Assembly (NCBI GenBank): GCA_964393115.1
Contig: CAYMST010000001.1
Span: 1 to 64,000 of the forward strand
Reading direction: 5' to 3'
Source: CAYMST01 sp964393115
Lineage (GTDB): Bacteria; Bacteroidota; Bacteroidia; Cytophagales; Cyclobacteriaceae
DNA: 64,000 bases
Each line of letters begins with the position of its first letter. The first letter of the stretch is position 1. The notes under the pieces are model-generated. The model had not been told where the DNA came from and made no database searches. It saw only the letters and a program-made list of their open reading frames with translations. Below, in pieces: positions 34,026 through 43,303 of this stretch. The position numbers and the translations under genes were made by a program.

Positions 34026-34694
34026 ATGCTCAATGAATCATTGAACGTGGTAAGACTCGTTTGGTCTACATCCCATTTGACTGACGATACGGAATCCATA
34101 AGACAATTACACATGACCAATAGAACAGATGACCTGTCCCTTGACAAGAACCTACAACTTGCCCTTTTGGATGAGATACAAGATAAATATGACTGGGTCG
34201 AAGAAATGAGTGAAGAATATGAAAGAATGCGACCCAACAATCCTAAATGGGTGCCTTGGACCACTATCGAAGAAGGTGATCTAGAGTCCTATTCTTCTTT
34301 AGAGCAATTCCTGCTCACATTACAGCTCAAAAACGAAAAACTTCTTGAAATAGATAGGCTAACGCTAGATGGAGATCGAGACGTCTACCAATGGATATAT
34401 GCCAACTGGTGGGATTTGGGAGATCATTTTGTTATTCGAAACCTCAACGGAATTGAAAAATGTCAATCCATTACATATCTGCATTTAGGACAAGGATTAG
34501 TAGAAGGTTGTAGCCTTCTACCACTCAAAGCACTTCCTAAACTTTCTGAATTGTGGATCTGCGAAAGTGGTAGATACAGAGATATTGACGCTTTACTACA
34601 TCTTCCAAAGTTGGAAAAGATCAACGTGTCAAACTGGGAATCCAGTGATAACAGACATATTTGGGAACAGGTTATAGAAAATGTGAACGGATAG
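34026..34694 (+). CDS. Hypothetical soluble protein with short leucine-rich-like tail
   Basis: Protein of 222 residues, not recognised. There is no signal peptide. The N-terminal two-thirds is acidic and helical (LQLALLDEIQDKYDWVEEM). The last third shows three to four leucine-rich-repeat-like turns (ITYLHLGQGLVEG, LPKLSELWICESGRY, LPKLEKINVSNWE). Proteins of this shape occur in bacterial toxin-immunity and other polymorphic loci, but nothing nearby supports that. Single-gene unit. Confidence 0.6.
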   Translation: MLNESLNVVRLVWSTSHLTDDTESIRQLHMTNRTDDLSLDKNLQLALLDEIQDKYDWVEEMSEEYERMRPNNPKWVPWTTIEEGDLESYSSLEQFLLTLQLKNEKLLEIDRLTLDGDRDVYQWIYANWWDLGDHFVIRNLNGIEKCQSITYLHLGQGLVEGCSLLPLKALPKLSELWICESGRYRDIDALLHLPKLEKINVSNWESSDNRHIWEQVIENVNG

Positions 34695-35019
34695 GATAAG
34701 GGCTTATACCATTTAAACCTAATAACGGCGTATTGTCAGACTTAATACCAGCTCTTAAATATATCTATCAGAAGCGTCCTTTTTTGAGCAGCTCCGAAGC
34801 GCTCCGCGCGTGGGTTATGGTAACTAGACCAATATCTCTCACTGGAGAACTTAAACTTTATAGATTCGCAACTTATGATGCCATTCATTAAGACTACATA
34901 TTACAGGCTTAGCGGGAAGAGAGAATAATTTGACGTATCCCATAACGTTTAAGAGTAGTGAAATCATCGTCTCCCTTTAGTTGTCAACTAACTAAGGATA
35001 GCTTTCCAACAATCACCCC
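34695..35019. other. 325-bp spacer with family 1 repeat and MITE-like left end
   Basis: No gene. ATACCATT at 34706-34713 followed by AACGGCGTATTGT near 34724 matches the left end of the MITE-like element at 19037, and the stretch to 34770 matches family 1 repeats at 19241 and 37191. A locally GC-rich run (34785-34812, containing AGCGCTCCGCGCG) follows. Confidence 0.45.
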
Positions 35020-36489
35020 ATGAAAAAGAAGTATTTGTTCTATATCATTAGCCTCGGGCTTCTGATCTTTATTTCTGTTCCGACCATTCACCTACTCAGA
35101 ACAAAGTTGGCCGAAAACAGAGTCGAATCACCTGATCCCAAAGGTTATACTGACGATGAGAGTCACTTGAATAGGACTAAAATTGATTCTCTAGTTTTCG
35201 CTGCGAGCGACTCCCTTGAGCTTATACTTCAACTCAAATCTTTATTAGACTACGCCTCCAAAAACAATTTGAAAGTGTCCATTGCAGGGACAAAACATAG
35301 TATGGGTGGACATACCATTTCTGAAAATGGGATTCTGTTAAATATGCTCCCCAACAACCATATGAGTTTGGACACCCTACACAATGTGCTAACCATAGGC
35401 TCTGGGGCCACGTGGGAGCAGGCCATTAGATTCATCGACCCGTACGAGCGATCGATTAGTATCATGCAAGCATTTAACACCTTTTCAGTTGGTGGGTCCA
35501 TTAGTGTGAATGGCCACGGCTGGCAGAAAAACCTACCTCCTCTCTCGAATAGTGTAAAGTCGTTTCGGCTAATGCTGGCGAATGGTGATATCAAGACCTG
35601 CAGCAGAACAGAAAATGAAGAGCTCTTTCATCTGGTAGTGGGCGGTTACGGCCTTTTTGGAGTTATTCTAGATGTCAGACTCAATGTGCAAAAAAACGCA
35701 GCGCTAAAGTATAAATACGTTAACATGTCCACGAATAATTACCTAAAATACTATAACGAGTATATCACTAATAACCCGAAAACAGAGCTGGTTTTTGGGA
35801 GGCTTAGAGTCTCTCAAAAGCGTTTTTTGGAGGAAGCGACGCTTAATTTCTTCGAAAGAACTCCATATCCTCCTGAAAAAATAAATTTCGATAGCAAGAA
35901 AAATACCGAATCCAAAAGGCTTATTTTCAGAGGGAGTGTTGATAGTGAATATGGCAAAAGACTTCGTTGGGAGTTAGAAAAAGTAGCGAATACTGCTTCA
36001 AAAAATAACATCTATTCCCGAAATGAATTGCTAAACGATGACGTTTCATTGATTGAGAATAAAGACTCCACCAGCACTGACATCCTGCATGAGTACTTTG
36101 TCCCAGAAAGGAACTTTATGAAATTTATAAACGCTATCAAACCCCATCTACAGGCTAGTGAAGTTGATTTATTAAACATCACGATTCGAAGAGTTGAAAC
36201 GGATCACGATGCTTTTCTGAATTACGCCAAAGAACCTGTGTATGGCTTCGTTATTCTTTTTAACCAGAAAAGAAACAAGACAGGTGAAAATGCCATGATA
36301 CTACTTACCGAAGCTTTGGTAGACTGTGTGATTAGCGCTGAAGGGACATATTACTTACCATACCGACTTCACGTTAGTAAAAAGAAGATGTATCAAGTTT
36401 ACCCACAAGCTCCTAATTTTTTCGAGAAAAAAAGGGAATATGATCCGCAAGAGTTGTTTAGCAATACGTTTTACGAGAAGTATAAATAG
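35020..36489 (+). CDS. FAD-linked oxidase, membrane-anchored (sugar-lactone oxidase-like)
   Basis: Protein of 489 residues with an N-terminal membrane anchor (about residues 5-25). It is a PCMH-type FAD-binding oxidoreductase: VSIAGTKHSMGGHTI (FAD pyrophosphate-binding turn, with the His that can carry covalent FAD in related enzymes), LTIGSGATWEQAI, NTFSVGGSISVNGHG and LFHLVVGGYGLFGVI. The C-terminal substrate domain is long and ends near RLHVSKKKMYQVYPQAPNFF. It resembles aldonolactone/alditol oxidases and cytokinin-dehydrogenase-type enzymes, but the substrate is not predictable. Single-gene unit. Confidence 0.82.
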   Translation: MKKKYLFYIISLGLLIFISVPTIHLLRTKLAENRVESPDPKGYTDDESHLNRTKIDSLVFAASDSLELILQLKSLLDYASKNNLKVSIAGTKHSMGGHTISENGILLNMLPNNHMSLDTLHNVLTIGSGATWEQAIRFIDPYERSISIMQAFNTFSVGGSISVNGHGWQKNLPPLSNSVKSFRLMLANGDIKTCSRTENEELFHLVVGGYGLFGVILDVRLNVQKNAALKYKYVNMSTNNYLKYYNEYITNNPKTELVFGRLRVSQKRFLEEATLNFFERTPYPPEKINFDSKKNTESKRLIFRGSVDSEYGKRLRWELEKVANTASKNNIYSRNELLNDDVSLIENKDSTSTDILHEYFVPERNFMKFINAIKPHLQASEVDLLNITIRRVETDHDAFLNYAKEPVYGFVILFNQKRNKTGENAMILLTEALVDCVISAEGTYYLPYRLHVSKKKMYQVYPQAPNFFEKKREYDPQELFSNTFYEKYK

Positions 36490-36630
36490 AATAGATTTGA
36501 GCCTTACTTTATGCAACTACAGTAATTATTTAAGGAATCAGATCGATGCGTTTTGCTATCAATAGACCTAGGCATAAACGTATAGTGCTTCTTAGCCGTT
36601 CAAGCGCTCTAACATGTACAATTTACTACT

Positions 36631-37170
36631 ATGATTTTAAAGTCAAAAAGAAAGGCTTCTCGCTTGATTAGAAAGCTACTCGTAGTAGCCACTTTACTAG
36701 TGTCAGCTCACTTTACTATTACGATAACCTTAGGTGACATTAGTTACTCACGCACTTATAACACCATTTACAATCCAAGCGGCTCTCAGTTTTTAACTAG
36801 AACGGCATGGGCCGAACTCAAATCCAATCGCAAAATCGTTAATCTTGAGCTTATTCCAAGCTGTCCAGGACACGTAGGGTACTTGGTAACACATTTGGGT
36901 TTTGTGCACTACGAATATGGTCTCTATGCTCCACCCTTGATACAACATACTCAAACCAGCGGATTCATGATACAAGTGGACACTATAAATGGATACTTCG
37001 TACGAACCATAAGAAAGGATGGAGAATTCGGTTTTCATATTCCCAAACAGAAAGGGATGAAGTGGGGGCTAACCATATACCCTTCATCGACAGCAAGTAA
37101 ACTTGATCGAGAGCTAATGGAGGTGGCGACAACAGCGAAATATGATTTATATGAAACCCATACCCCATAA
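36631..37170 (+). CDS. Hypothetical membrane-anchored protein
   Basis: Protein of 179 residues, not recognised. A basic N-terminus (KSKRKASRLIRK) precedes one hydrophobic segment (LLVVATLLVSAHFTITITL), so it is a membrane-anchored or secreted protein. The remaining 140 residues look strand-rich (HVGYLVTHLGFVHYEYG, SGFMIQVDTINGYFVRTI). No neighbours on which to base a role. The start codon ATG is the first in frame. Confidence 0.5.
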   Translation: MILKSKRKASRLIRKLLVVATLLVSAHFTITITLGDISYSRTYNTIYNPSGSQFLTRTAWAELKSNRKIVNLELIPSCPGHVGYLVTHLGFVHYEYGLYAPPLIQHTQTSGFMIQVDTINGYFVRTIRKDGEFGFHIPKQKGMKWGLTIYPSSTASKLDRELMEVATTAKYDLYETHTP

Positions 37171-37190
37171 GATAATTCGCAAAAGAGTTG

Positions 37191-37240
37191 AACGACATAT
37201 TACTAAGTTCAATATCAACTCTTATATAGACTTTACATAA
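37191..37240 (+). repeat. Dispersed intergenic repeat, family 1, copy 3
   Basis: Begins AACGACATATTACTAAGTT and ends ATAGACTTTACATAA; it aligns along its length with 19241-19292 and 34724-34770. It sits 20 bp after a gene stop. Confidence 0.5.
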
Positions 37241-37387
37241 AAGACGTTGACAACAAACGCGCAAAAGCGATATACAAGATACATAATAGGACAAAACTAC
37301 TTTTGGATCAATACTCCGAAGACATAAGGAATACACATAAAACCAAATGGTGTAGAGTAACGAACCTGGGTGTTTTTAAACCAAATA

Positions 37388-37810
37388 ATGATGGAACGAA
37401 GAGATTTGATAAAAGATCAGATAGAGCAATTAAGTAAGGCTCTGGCCAAAATTCTTTCAGAATTTATTCAGTTAAAGGCGAATGGTGACCTGAATCAGGC
37501 CATTGAACTTTCGAATCAGCACTATAAAAGTGAACTTGATCTTGATATCAACAAGTTATTGGAGCTTAACAAGTCTGACATGGCAACCTATCTCCATGAC
37601 AAAGGATTAACATTCAGTCATTGGGAAAGCCTATCCGAGTATTTAGCCATCGTGGGAGCGGAAAAAATTGACATCAACACATCAGAGGCTCGAGAGTATC
37701 TTACAAAAGCAATAGATATATTGGATACAGTAGACGAGACCTCGAAGATGATGTCCTTTGAACGAATGGATAAGAAAAGCAGGATAGAAGACATGCTTCA
37801 AAGCATTTAG
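37388..37810 (+). CDS. Hypothetical helical protein (DUF6483-like)
   Basis: About 140 residues from the ATG pair at 37388/37391; a GTG at 37370 is also possible. All-helical, soluble and TPR-like: RDLIKDQIEQLSKALAKILSEF, then GDLNQAIELSNQHY, then SLSEYLAIVGAEKID and AREYLTKAIDILDTVDE. This layout resembles the DUF6483 family (helical proteins that begin with an IEQLxKxLAKIL segment). The function is unknown. Confidence 0.55.
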   Translation: MMERRDLIKDQIEQLSKALAKILSEFIQLKANGDLNQAIELSNQHYKSELDLDINKLLELNKSDMATYLHDKGLTFSHWESLSEYLAIVGAEKIDINTSEAREYLTKAIDILDTVDETSKMMSFERMDKKSRIEDMLQSI

Positions 37811-38045
37811 ACATGTATTTTTTGTAATAGAGTCTAGATCTTTGAATACAGGCATTCATTGCCATAATGCTTGAATGACCAATAATCCCAAATTTAAAAA
37901 GTGAGAAATAGCATTCACTTGTAATCATAGTAGTGACTATCATAGTTTTTAAGAGGTGTATTAACCAGCGAAGAAGTGGGTAGACTTCCAACTAATCAAG
38001 TCAGTATAAACAATAGCAGGTAGATTGTTAAAGAAATACCACTAA

Positions 38046-38288
38046 TATGAAGTTACCACCATCGGAGAAGTTAAGACATCATTAAATGGTATAACCAATT
38101 GGAAGTTCTCAGGGAAGAATTCAGAATTAATAATAAAAGAAGATGGTAACTATACTTTTAAAGGGGTTTTGGTCACATCTAAAAATCCGATGTTACCGGC
38201 GAATAAAGCGGAAGTGTTGCTAAAAAGTAAAAGGTTGTATAAACCGTTACTTAGCTGCTCAGGATTCATCGGCTCTTTCGTATCGTGA
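38046..38288 (+). pseudogene. 5'-truncated gene remnant
   Basis: An 80-codon open frame without a start codon, preceded in frame by TAA at 38043 and ending in TGA at 38286-38288. The translation is protein-like (EVTTIGEVKTSLNGITNWKF, then ELIIKEDGNYTFKGVLVTSK), with strand-forming hydrophobic/charged alternation and no internal stop. It is probably the remains of a gene whose 5' part is lost. The rest of the 569-bp gap (37811-38379) shows no other feature. Confidence 0.45.
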
Positions 38289-38379
38289 TAGCGACATTTG
38301 AACAGATCTTATCATATCGTGACTTAGTTATGCCAAACAAATGGTTTAAGCTTACGTTTTTGGTTAAAAAGAAGAGAGT

Positions 38380-38910
38380 ATGAGGTTATCGCTTATTTTA
38401 ATGCTCAGTGTAGCATACATCACGGGAGCTTGCCAAACCCAACACAGTGCAAAGCATGAAGACAATGCCTATCCTATTCAAAAGACGGATGAAGAATGGA
38501 AGAAAATCCTCTCTGACGAGCAATTTTATATACTGCGCAAACAGGGTACTGAATATGCGTTTACCGGCAAATACTGGGATAATAAGAAAAAAGGAACGTA
38601 TTACTCGGCCGCTACCGGTCAGCCCTTATTTAGCTCTGAGCACAAATACAAATCGGGCACTGGATGGCCTAGTTTTTATAAGCCAATAGATGAAAACGCA
38701 GTCAAAGAGATTGTGGACAGAAGTCATGGTATGACACGCACTGAAGTCGTAGACAGCGGCAGCGGTTCACACCTTGGTCATGTGTTTCGTGATGGACCGG
38801 CCCCAACTGGTCTTCGGTATTGCATGAACTCGGCCTCTATGATCTTTGTGGAAGATGGTCAAGAGTTGCCGGCAATCGTACAAGAATGGAAGGATAAATT
38901 TGGTGAATAG
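38380..38910 (+). CDS. msrB: Lipoprotein methionine-(R)-sulfoxide reductase
   Basis: Reduces protein methionine-R-sulfoxide, here probably in the periplasm because a lipoprotein signal peptide ([11 protein letters not shown] to ITGAC) precedes the enzyme. Of 176 residues, about 40-170 are the MsrB domain: [27 protein letters not shown] strand (here [19 protein letters not shown]) and RYCMNSASM with catalytic Cys148. The CxxC pair that binds structural zinc in many MsrB proteins is replaced ([11 protein letters not shown]), so this is the zinc-free form. A single-gene unit; probably repairs oxidised envelope proteins. Confidence 0.92.
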   Translation: MRLSLILMLSVAYITGACQTQHSAKHEDNAYPIQKTDEEWKKILSDEQFYILRKQGTEYAFTGKYWDNKKKGTYYSAATGQPLFSSEHKYKSGTGWPSFYKPIDENAVKEIVDRSHGMTRTEVVDSGSGSHLGHVFRDGPAPTGLRYCMNSASMIFVEDGQELPAIVQEWKDKFGE

Positions 38911-39031
38911 TTTTGTCAAGTAATAGACTGATTTCTAATCTGCTGACAATTAAACCGCAGCTTCCTAAATGCAGTAGGTTATGCGGATGTCTCTCGAGCA
39001 TAAGACAGAACACTTCATATGGAGTATTTAT

Positions 39032-39127
39032 GTGTAATCAGCACCATTAACCATATTAATGATTACACCACCTAAATTCCTTGTCAGCTCTTCTAATAAT
39101 CTGCTTAAATCAAGCACTAGAAGAGCT
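39032..39127. other. Two adjacent stem-loops in the 395-bp spacer after msrB
   Basis: Hairpin 1: GTGTAATCA (39032-39040) with TGATTACAC (39060-39068). Hairpin 2: AGCTCTTCTA (39086-39095) with TAGAAGAGCT (39118-39127), enclosing an inner stem TGCTT (39102-39106) with AAGCA (39112-39116). They could terminate msrB, although neither has a T-run, or form a structured RNA. The rest of 38911-39305 holds no gene. Confidence 0.45.
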
Positions 39128-39305
39128 TATTATTTCATATCATAATAGTAAGTGAGGTTTAAAAGTGGGTATCCTGTTGTCTAATCCTTCCTATTGATTG
39201 GTCAGTCGATATATACTTACACTAATAATTGTAAAACTTCCGAACCTTGATTTAGTTAGTCAAGATTTTCGTTAATATGCGGACTTATAATTTAAATACT
39301 TGAAT

Positions 39306-40946
39306 ATGAACAAATCAAAAACCCTGATTTTACTTCTATTTATTTTTACGGCTCCTTTGGCCACAGCTCAAAATAATTTTCAGGACTATGAATTAGAATT
39401 AGGGCCGTTTTATAAGGCTCCGAAACGCTCGGTTCCTATTGCGTATGTCGGTCATGATGAATATGGTTTTTATACAAATTATGCTTCCGGCAAGACAGGC
39501 TCAGGTAGTAAGTCACTGGTAAAGTTTGGCTATGATCTAAACATTATAGACTGGGTAAGCCTTTCTTCAAAAGGATCTGGCTATAGCACAAAGTCTGAGT
39601 CTATATTAATGCTAGATGGAAGCATACATCATTTCTACATAAGAACGGAACGCAAGACTCCCCCTCCGGGTCAACGAAATGGTATGGGTATGGGCAAAAA
39701 AGAATATCCTATATTGAACAAATCCCTTTATCTACAAAAGATTAATCAGAAAGACATGAGTCTTGATGAGCCAATTTTAATTGCAAATTTACCAAAGTCG
39801 GAAAGTGCCGGAAGGAACTTATCGGTTAGCTTTTCTCCAGACTCATCAAAAGTTGCATTGTCTTATCATTTACCCCCCAATGAAGAAGACCTTGGACAAT
39901 TAGCACTAACAGTCTTCTCAAGAAACCTGCAAATCCTTCAAAGCACGAAGTTAGCATTACCTTTTGAGGACAAGTTATTCACCGCTTCAAAATTTACGAT
40001 TAACAACTCCGGGGATTTTTACATTTTAGGTAAGAGGTATTTTGATAAGAAAAAAGAGAGGATGAAAGGAGCGGTAAATTATAATTATGCCCTCTTGAAA
40101 ATGGATCATCAGTCCACAGACCTAACTCCGTTTCCGATCAGCAGCCAAGGGAAGTTCTTAAGTGATATGCAAATCAGTATTAAAAATAGCGGGGAGTTAA
40201 TAAGTGCGGGGTTTTATTCTGAAAGCGGATCAAATATGAGTGGAGGGGTTTTTTATATCCGCTTTAATGAAGAAACAACAGAAGTTTTATCGGAATCTTT
40301 CAAACCATTTGATCAAAGCTTTTTGCTTCAAAATATGACTGCCCGCAAAGCCGAAAAAACTAAGGGAAAGATAGATCAAGGAAAGGATGTAGAATTACCG
40401 TACTTCCATATTGATGAGTTTATAGTGGATGACGATGGGGCAACCACTATGATCGCTGAGAGTAGAAATATCTATGCAACATCTTATTATGTTTATGGTC
40501 CTACTGGAGGATATTGGGTTAGCCAGACTCACTATGATTATGATGATGTTATGGTCATTCGTATAGACATCTCAGGAAACATTACTTGGGCTGAGCGCGT
40601 GCCTAAAAATCAGCATACTATTAATGATAGAGCAGCGTTTTCGTCGTACTCTAGCGCAATTAACGACAAGAATATATTTCTCATTTACAACGACAACGCT
40701 AAAAACCTGAATTACTCGGGAGTCGGTCGTGTTGCTCCAATGGTTAAGGGTTCATCGACTATGGTGATGGTTAGCCAACTTGATACTGACGGAAACATCA
40801 AGAAAACAGCGCTATTTAACAGAGGAGAGGTTGAAACGAAAATCAGACCTGCACTGTGTAGCCAGATTTCGAAAAATGAAGTATTAATTTTTGGCCATGG
40901 TTTTAACTTGAAAAACCAACGATTTATTAGACTGAAGTTTAAATAA
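39306..40946 (+). CDS. Secreted hypothetical protein, probable beta-propeller
   Basis: About 546 residues from the ATG at 39306 (MNKSKTLILLL); a TTG two codons earlier is in frame. The signal peptide ends PLATA before Gln. The mature part is strand-rich with propeller-like blades (LSVSFSPDSSKVALSYHL, FTINNSGDFYILGKRYF, ISGNITWAERVPKNQ), but I cannot assign a family. No sorting domain is visible at the C-terminus (ending LKNQRFIRLKFK), so it is probably periplasmic or outer-membrane associated. Confidence 0.65.
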   Translation: MNKSKTLILLLFIFTAPLATAQNNFQDYELELGPFYKAPKRSVPIAYVGHDEYGFYTNYASGKTGSGSKSLVKFGYDLNIIDWVSLSSKGSGYSTKSESILMLDGSIHHFYIRTERKTPPPGQRNGMGMGKKEYPILNKSLYLQKINQKDMSLDEPILIANLPKSESAGRNLSVSFSPDSSKVALSYHLPPNEEDLGQLALTVFSRNLQILQSTKLALPFEDKLFTASKFTINNSGDFYILGKRYFDKKKERMKGAVNYNYALLKMDHQSTDLTPFPISSQGKFLSDMQISIKNSGELISAGFYSESGSNMSGGVFYIRFNEETTEVLSESFKPFDQSFLLQNMTARKAEKTKGKIDQGKDVELPYFHIDEFIVDDDGATTMIAESRNIYATSYYVYGPTGGYWVSQTHYDYDDVMVIRIDISGNITWAERVPKNQHTINDRAAFSSYSSAINDKNIFLIYNDNAKNLNYSGVGRVAPMVKGSSTMVMVSQLDTDGNIKKTALFNRGEVETKIRPALCSQISKNEVLIFGHGFNLKNQRFIRLKFK

Positions 40947-41119
40947 TACAAAGTTGATGCTTTCGGTTTAAGATCGTATTTCATAAAAGTTCGCAGACAT
41001 CAAGCCTTTACAAGACTGTCAAGATGAAACTTGTGATCAATCTTTGATGGTAGATTCCACCTCAATGGATTATAACACTTTGTAGAGATTAATTGGTTTG
41101 GGAAACACTTTAACACCAA

Positions 41120-41635
41120 ATGGAAAAACCCAACGCGTTTATATTATTCGAATATAAAAATTTGTGGGGACTGCTCTTGATCGCCATTCCTTTGATCTTT
41201 CTTTGGACTGTAATGTGTGCAGCGATTATGCTAACACGTTTTTCCAATCCCATATATTTCTTTGCTAGTCTTTTTGGAGGACTTCAACTACTCATAATAG
41301 TCATTGGAAGAAGACGGTTTAAAAAAGTCGGAACGCTTACCTATACCGGCAGCTCATTAGTAATCAAAATCTTTAAAGATGAACTGACCTATGCCTTCCC
41401 GGTTTCCGAAGAGATTTCCTTAGAGCTAAAGTTTAATGCGAAATGGTTAATAATGAATTTGGGTAAAACAATAGGACACCTAAGGTACTATAACTCGCAG
41501 TTTAGTTTAAGCACCGAATGCTTTGATAAACTTCAAATTGGAGATAGGCAATGGTTCGTGATGCTTAGAGATGCAGAGGAAGTAGAGCGATTCAGATCAT
41601 TAAGGTCTGATCTATGGAACCAAAGAGAGGAATGA
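41120..41635 (+). CDS. Hypothetical membrane protein with PH-like tail
   Basis: Protein of 171 residues, not recognised. Two transmembrane helices (about residues 14-38 and 44-62) form a hairpin, followed by a strand-rich cytosolic domain (TLTYTGSSLVIKIF, SEEISLELKFNAKW, QWFVMLRDAEEVERF) that looks like a bacterial PH-like domain. No helpful neighbours. Confidence 0.55.
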   Translation: MEKPNAFILFEYKNLWGLLLIAIPLIFLWTVMCAAIMLTRFSNPIYFFASLFGGLQLLIIVIGRRRFKKVGTLTYTGSSLVIKIFKDELTYAFPVSEEISLELKFNAKWLIMNLGKTIGHLRYYNSQFSLSTECFDKLQIGDRQWFVMLRDAEEVERFRSLRSDLWNQREE

Positions 41636-41722
41636 TAATACACACTTTATTATTCGAGATTGACGTTACGTTCTGTGCCTTAGCGATATCTTTGGAGTTA
41701 TGCATTTAACAAGCCTTTAGTC

Positions 41723-42436
41723 GTGTTACTATTATTCACTCTACTTACCACCATTTTCCCTCCAAAAAGCGGGTATGTAAATGATTTTGCTGGCTTGCTA
41801 ACTTATGAGCAAACGGAAACACTAGAACAAAAGCTCGAACACCTATATTCAGAATCTTCCTTAGAAATCGTAGTGGTAACCATAGACAGTCTCAACGGCG
41901 AAACCGTGCGTAACACATCTACCAGAATAGGTAACGAGTGGAGTGTGGGATACCATGAAGGTCGAAACGGAATCGTGTTGCTCATTTCAAAAGCAGAAAA
42001 AGAAGTTTTTGCCGCCATTGACGCAGAAGTAACACAACTCATTTCATCAAGAGAAACCCAAAACCTAGTCAATAAAACGGCGATTCCTTTGCTCAGGAAA
42101 AGAAAATATTTTGAAGCGATAAGCGAGCTTATCGATCAGATCGAGATTAAATGGGTATATGCAGTGGCAAGCAGGAATATACAAATAGACCGTCAAAACT
42201 CTGTTGATGATGTGGTAATATCAGAATCAGCTGTGTTCTTTGGAGTAGTTTTAGTGGCGCTATTTCTAATCCTAATTATTTACGTCGCTAAGAGAACAGA
42301 GTCATATCGAAAGCAAAGAGGTGGCATTTGGGGTCATGACGAATGGAGCTCTGAAAACAACTCTTCCGGATTTTTTGGCGATGGTGGCGGTGGAAACTTT
42401 GGAGACGGGGATAGTGGAGACAGTGGCTCTGATTAA
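41723..42436 (+). CDS. TPM-domain (YgcG-like) membrane protein
   Basis: Protein of 237 residues with a GTG start, as no ATG fits upstream. A short N-terminal hydrophobic segment is followed by a TPM domain (about residues 17-135): YVNDFAGLLTYEQTETLEQKL, LEIVVVTIDSLNG, GRNGIVLLISKAEKEVFAAI. One transmembrane helix lies at about 168-190 (VFFGVVLVALFLILIIYVA). The tail is Gly/Asp/Ser-rich (SGFFGDGGGGNFGDGDSG), the hallmark of YgcG-like proteins. TPM proteins have been linked to photosystem repair in plants and to phosphatase-like activity; the bacterial role is unclear. Confidence 0.8.
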   Translation: MLLLFTLLTTIFPPKSGYVNDFAGLLTYEQTETLEQKLEHLYSESSLEIVVVTIDSLNGETVRNTSTRIGNEWSVGYHEGRNGIVLLISKAEKEVFAAIDAEVTQLISSRETQNLVNKTAIPLLRKRKYFEAISELIDQIEIKWVYAVASRNIQIDRQNSVDDVVISESAVFFGVVLVALFLILIIYVAKRTESYRKQRGGIWGHDEWSSENNSSGFFGDGGGGNFGDGDSGDSGSD

Positions 42437-42833
42437 ACCTGACAAACTACCGCAAACACATGGTGGACGATTCCATAAAGTCTGTGTCAATCAGAGCTCT
42501 ATTTCCAGCTATAATATAGTGATGAGCGAAAGCATAACCCCATTTCAAAATAGGCTTGACCGAAATACTTAGCTATCTTTATTGATGAACAAACGTCCAT
42601 TGGGACATTCAGAAAAATGGAATACATAAAAATTGTCACTTTCAATAAATGAAATATTTATTGAACGAAATCAAATATGCCTGTTAATGGAGGATAAACC
42701 CCAAGCAATCACTTAAAAAAAGCCCCTCTTTTAATTTGGCTGGGAACTTTGGTATATCAAATACATAACCCAAAATAGTAAACGAATCATAAAACTGATC
42801 ATAAATCACTAATTTGAGATAAAATCAAGTGAT
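42437..42833. other. 397-bp spacer without a gene
   Basis: Nothing convincing. A short AT-rich inverted repeat CAATAAAT (42643-42650) with ATTTATTG (42656-42663) and a run coding no protein. It must contain the promoter of the DUF2200 gene; no consensus -33/-7 pair was recognised. Confidence 0.4.
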
Positions 42834-43199
42834 ATGACCACCACTCCAAAACACGATGAAAGCGTAGCGAAACTTACATTCGCCACTATTTACCCACTTT
42901 ATGTTAATAAGGTGGAGAAGAAAGGACGAACTCAGGACGAGTTACATCAAGTAATAGAATGGCTGACGGGCTTCACCAGAGAAGACCTAGAGCTGCTAAT
43001 CGAAGAAGAAGTCACCATTAAAACTTTCTTTGAAAAAGCTAACCTTAACCCAAATGCGGTACTAATCAAGGGGGTGATCTGTGGCTACCGAATAGAAGAT
43101 ATTGAAACTCCTCTAACACGGCAAGCCAGGTATATGGACAAGCTTGTCGACGAGCTTGCCAAAGGCAAAAAGATGGAAAAGATATTGCGAAAAAAATAA
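42834..43199 (+). CDS. DUF2200 family protein
   Basis: Protein of 121 residues that matches DUF2200 over its full length: LTFATIYPLYVNKVEKKGR, VIEWLTGFTREDLE, VTIKTFFEKANLNPNA, LIKGVICGYRIEDIE and a basic C-terminus (KGKKMEKILRKK). These are small soluble proteins of unknown function, common in bacteria and often transferred between them. It is followed 57 bp later by the M1 peptidase frame. Confidence 0.85.
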   Translation: MTTTPKHDESVAKLTFATIYPLYVNKVEKKGRTQDELHQVIEWLTGFTREDLELLIEEEVTIKTFFEKANLNPNAVLIKGVICGYRIEDIETPLTRQARYMDKLVDELAKGKKMEKILRKK

Positions 43200-43303
43200 T
43201 ATCAATGGTCAATTGACGACATCGTGACATTCTTCTAGTTATAAGCTACGTATCCATGAAAGAAGATTCTATAACAACACCAAACCCGAACATTGTCTTT
43301 AAC

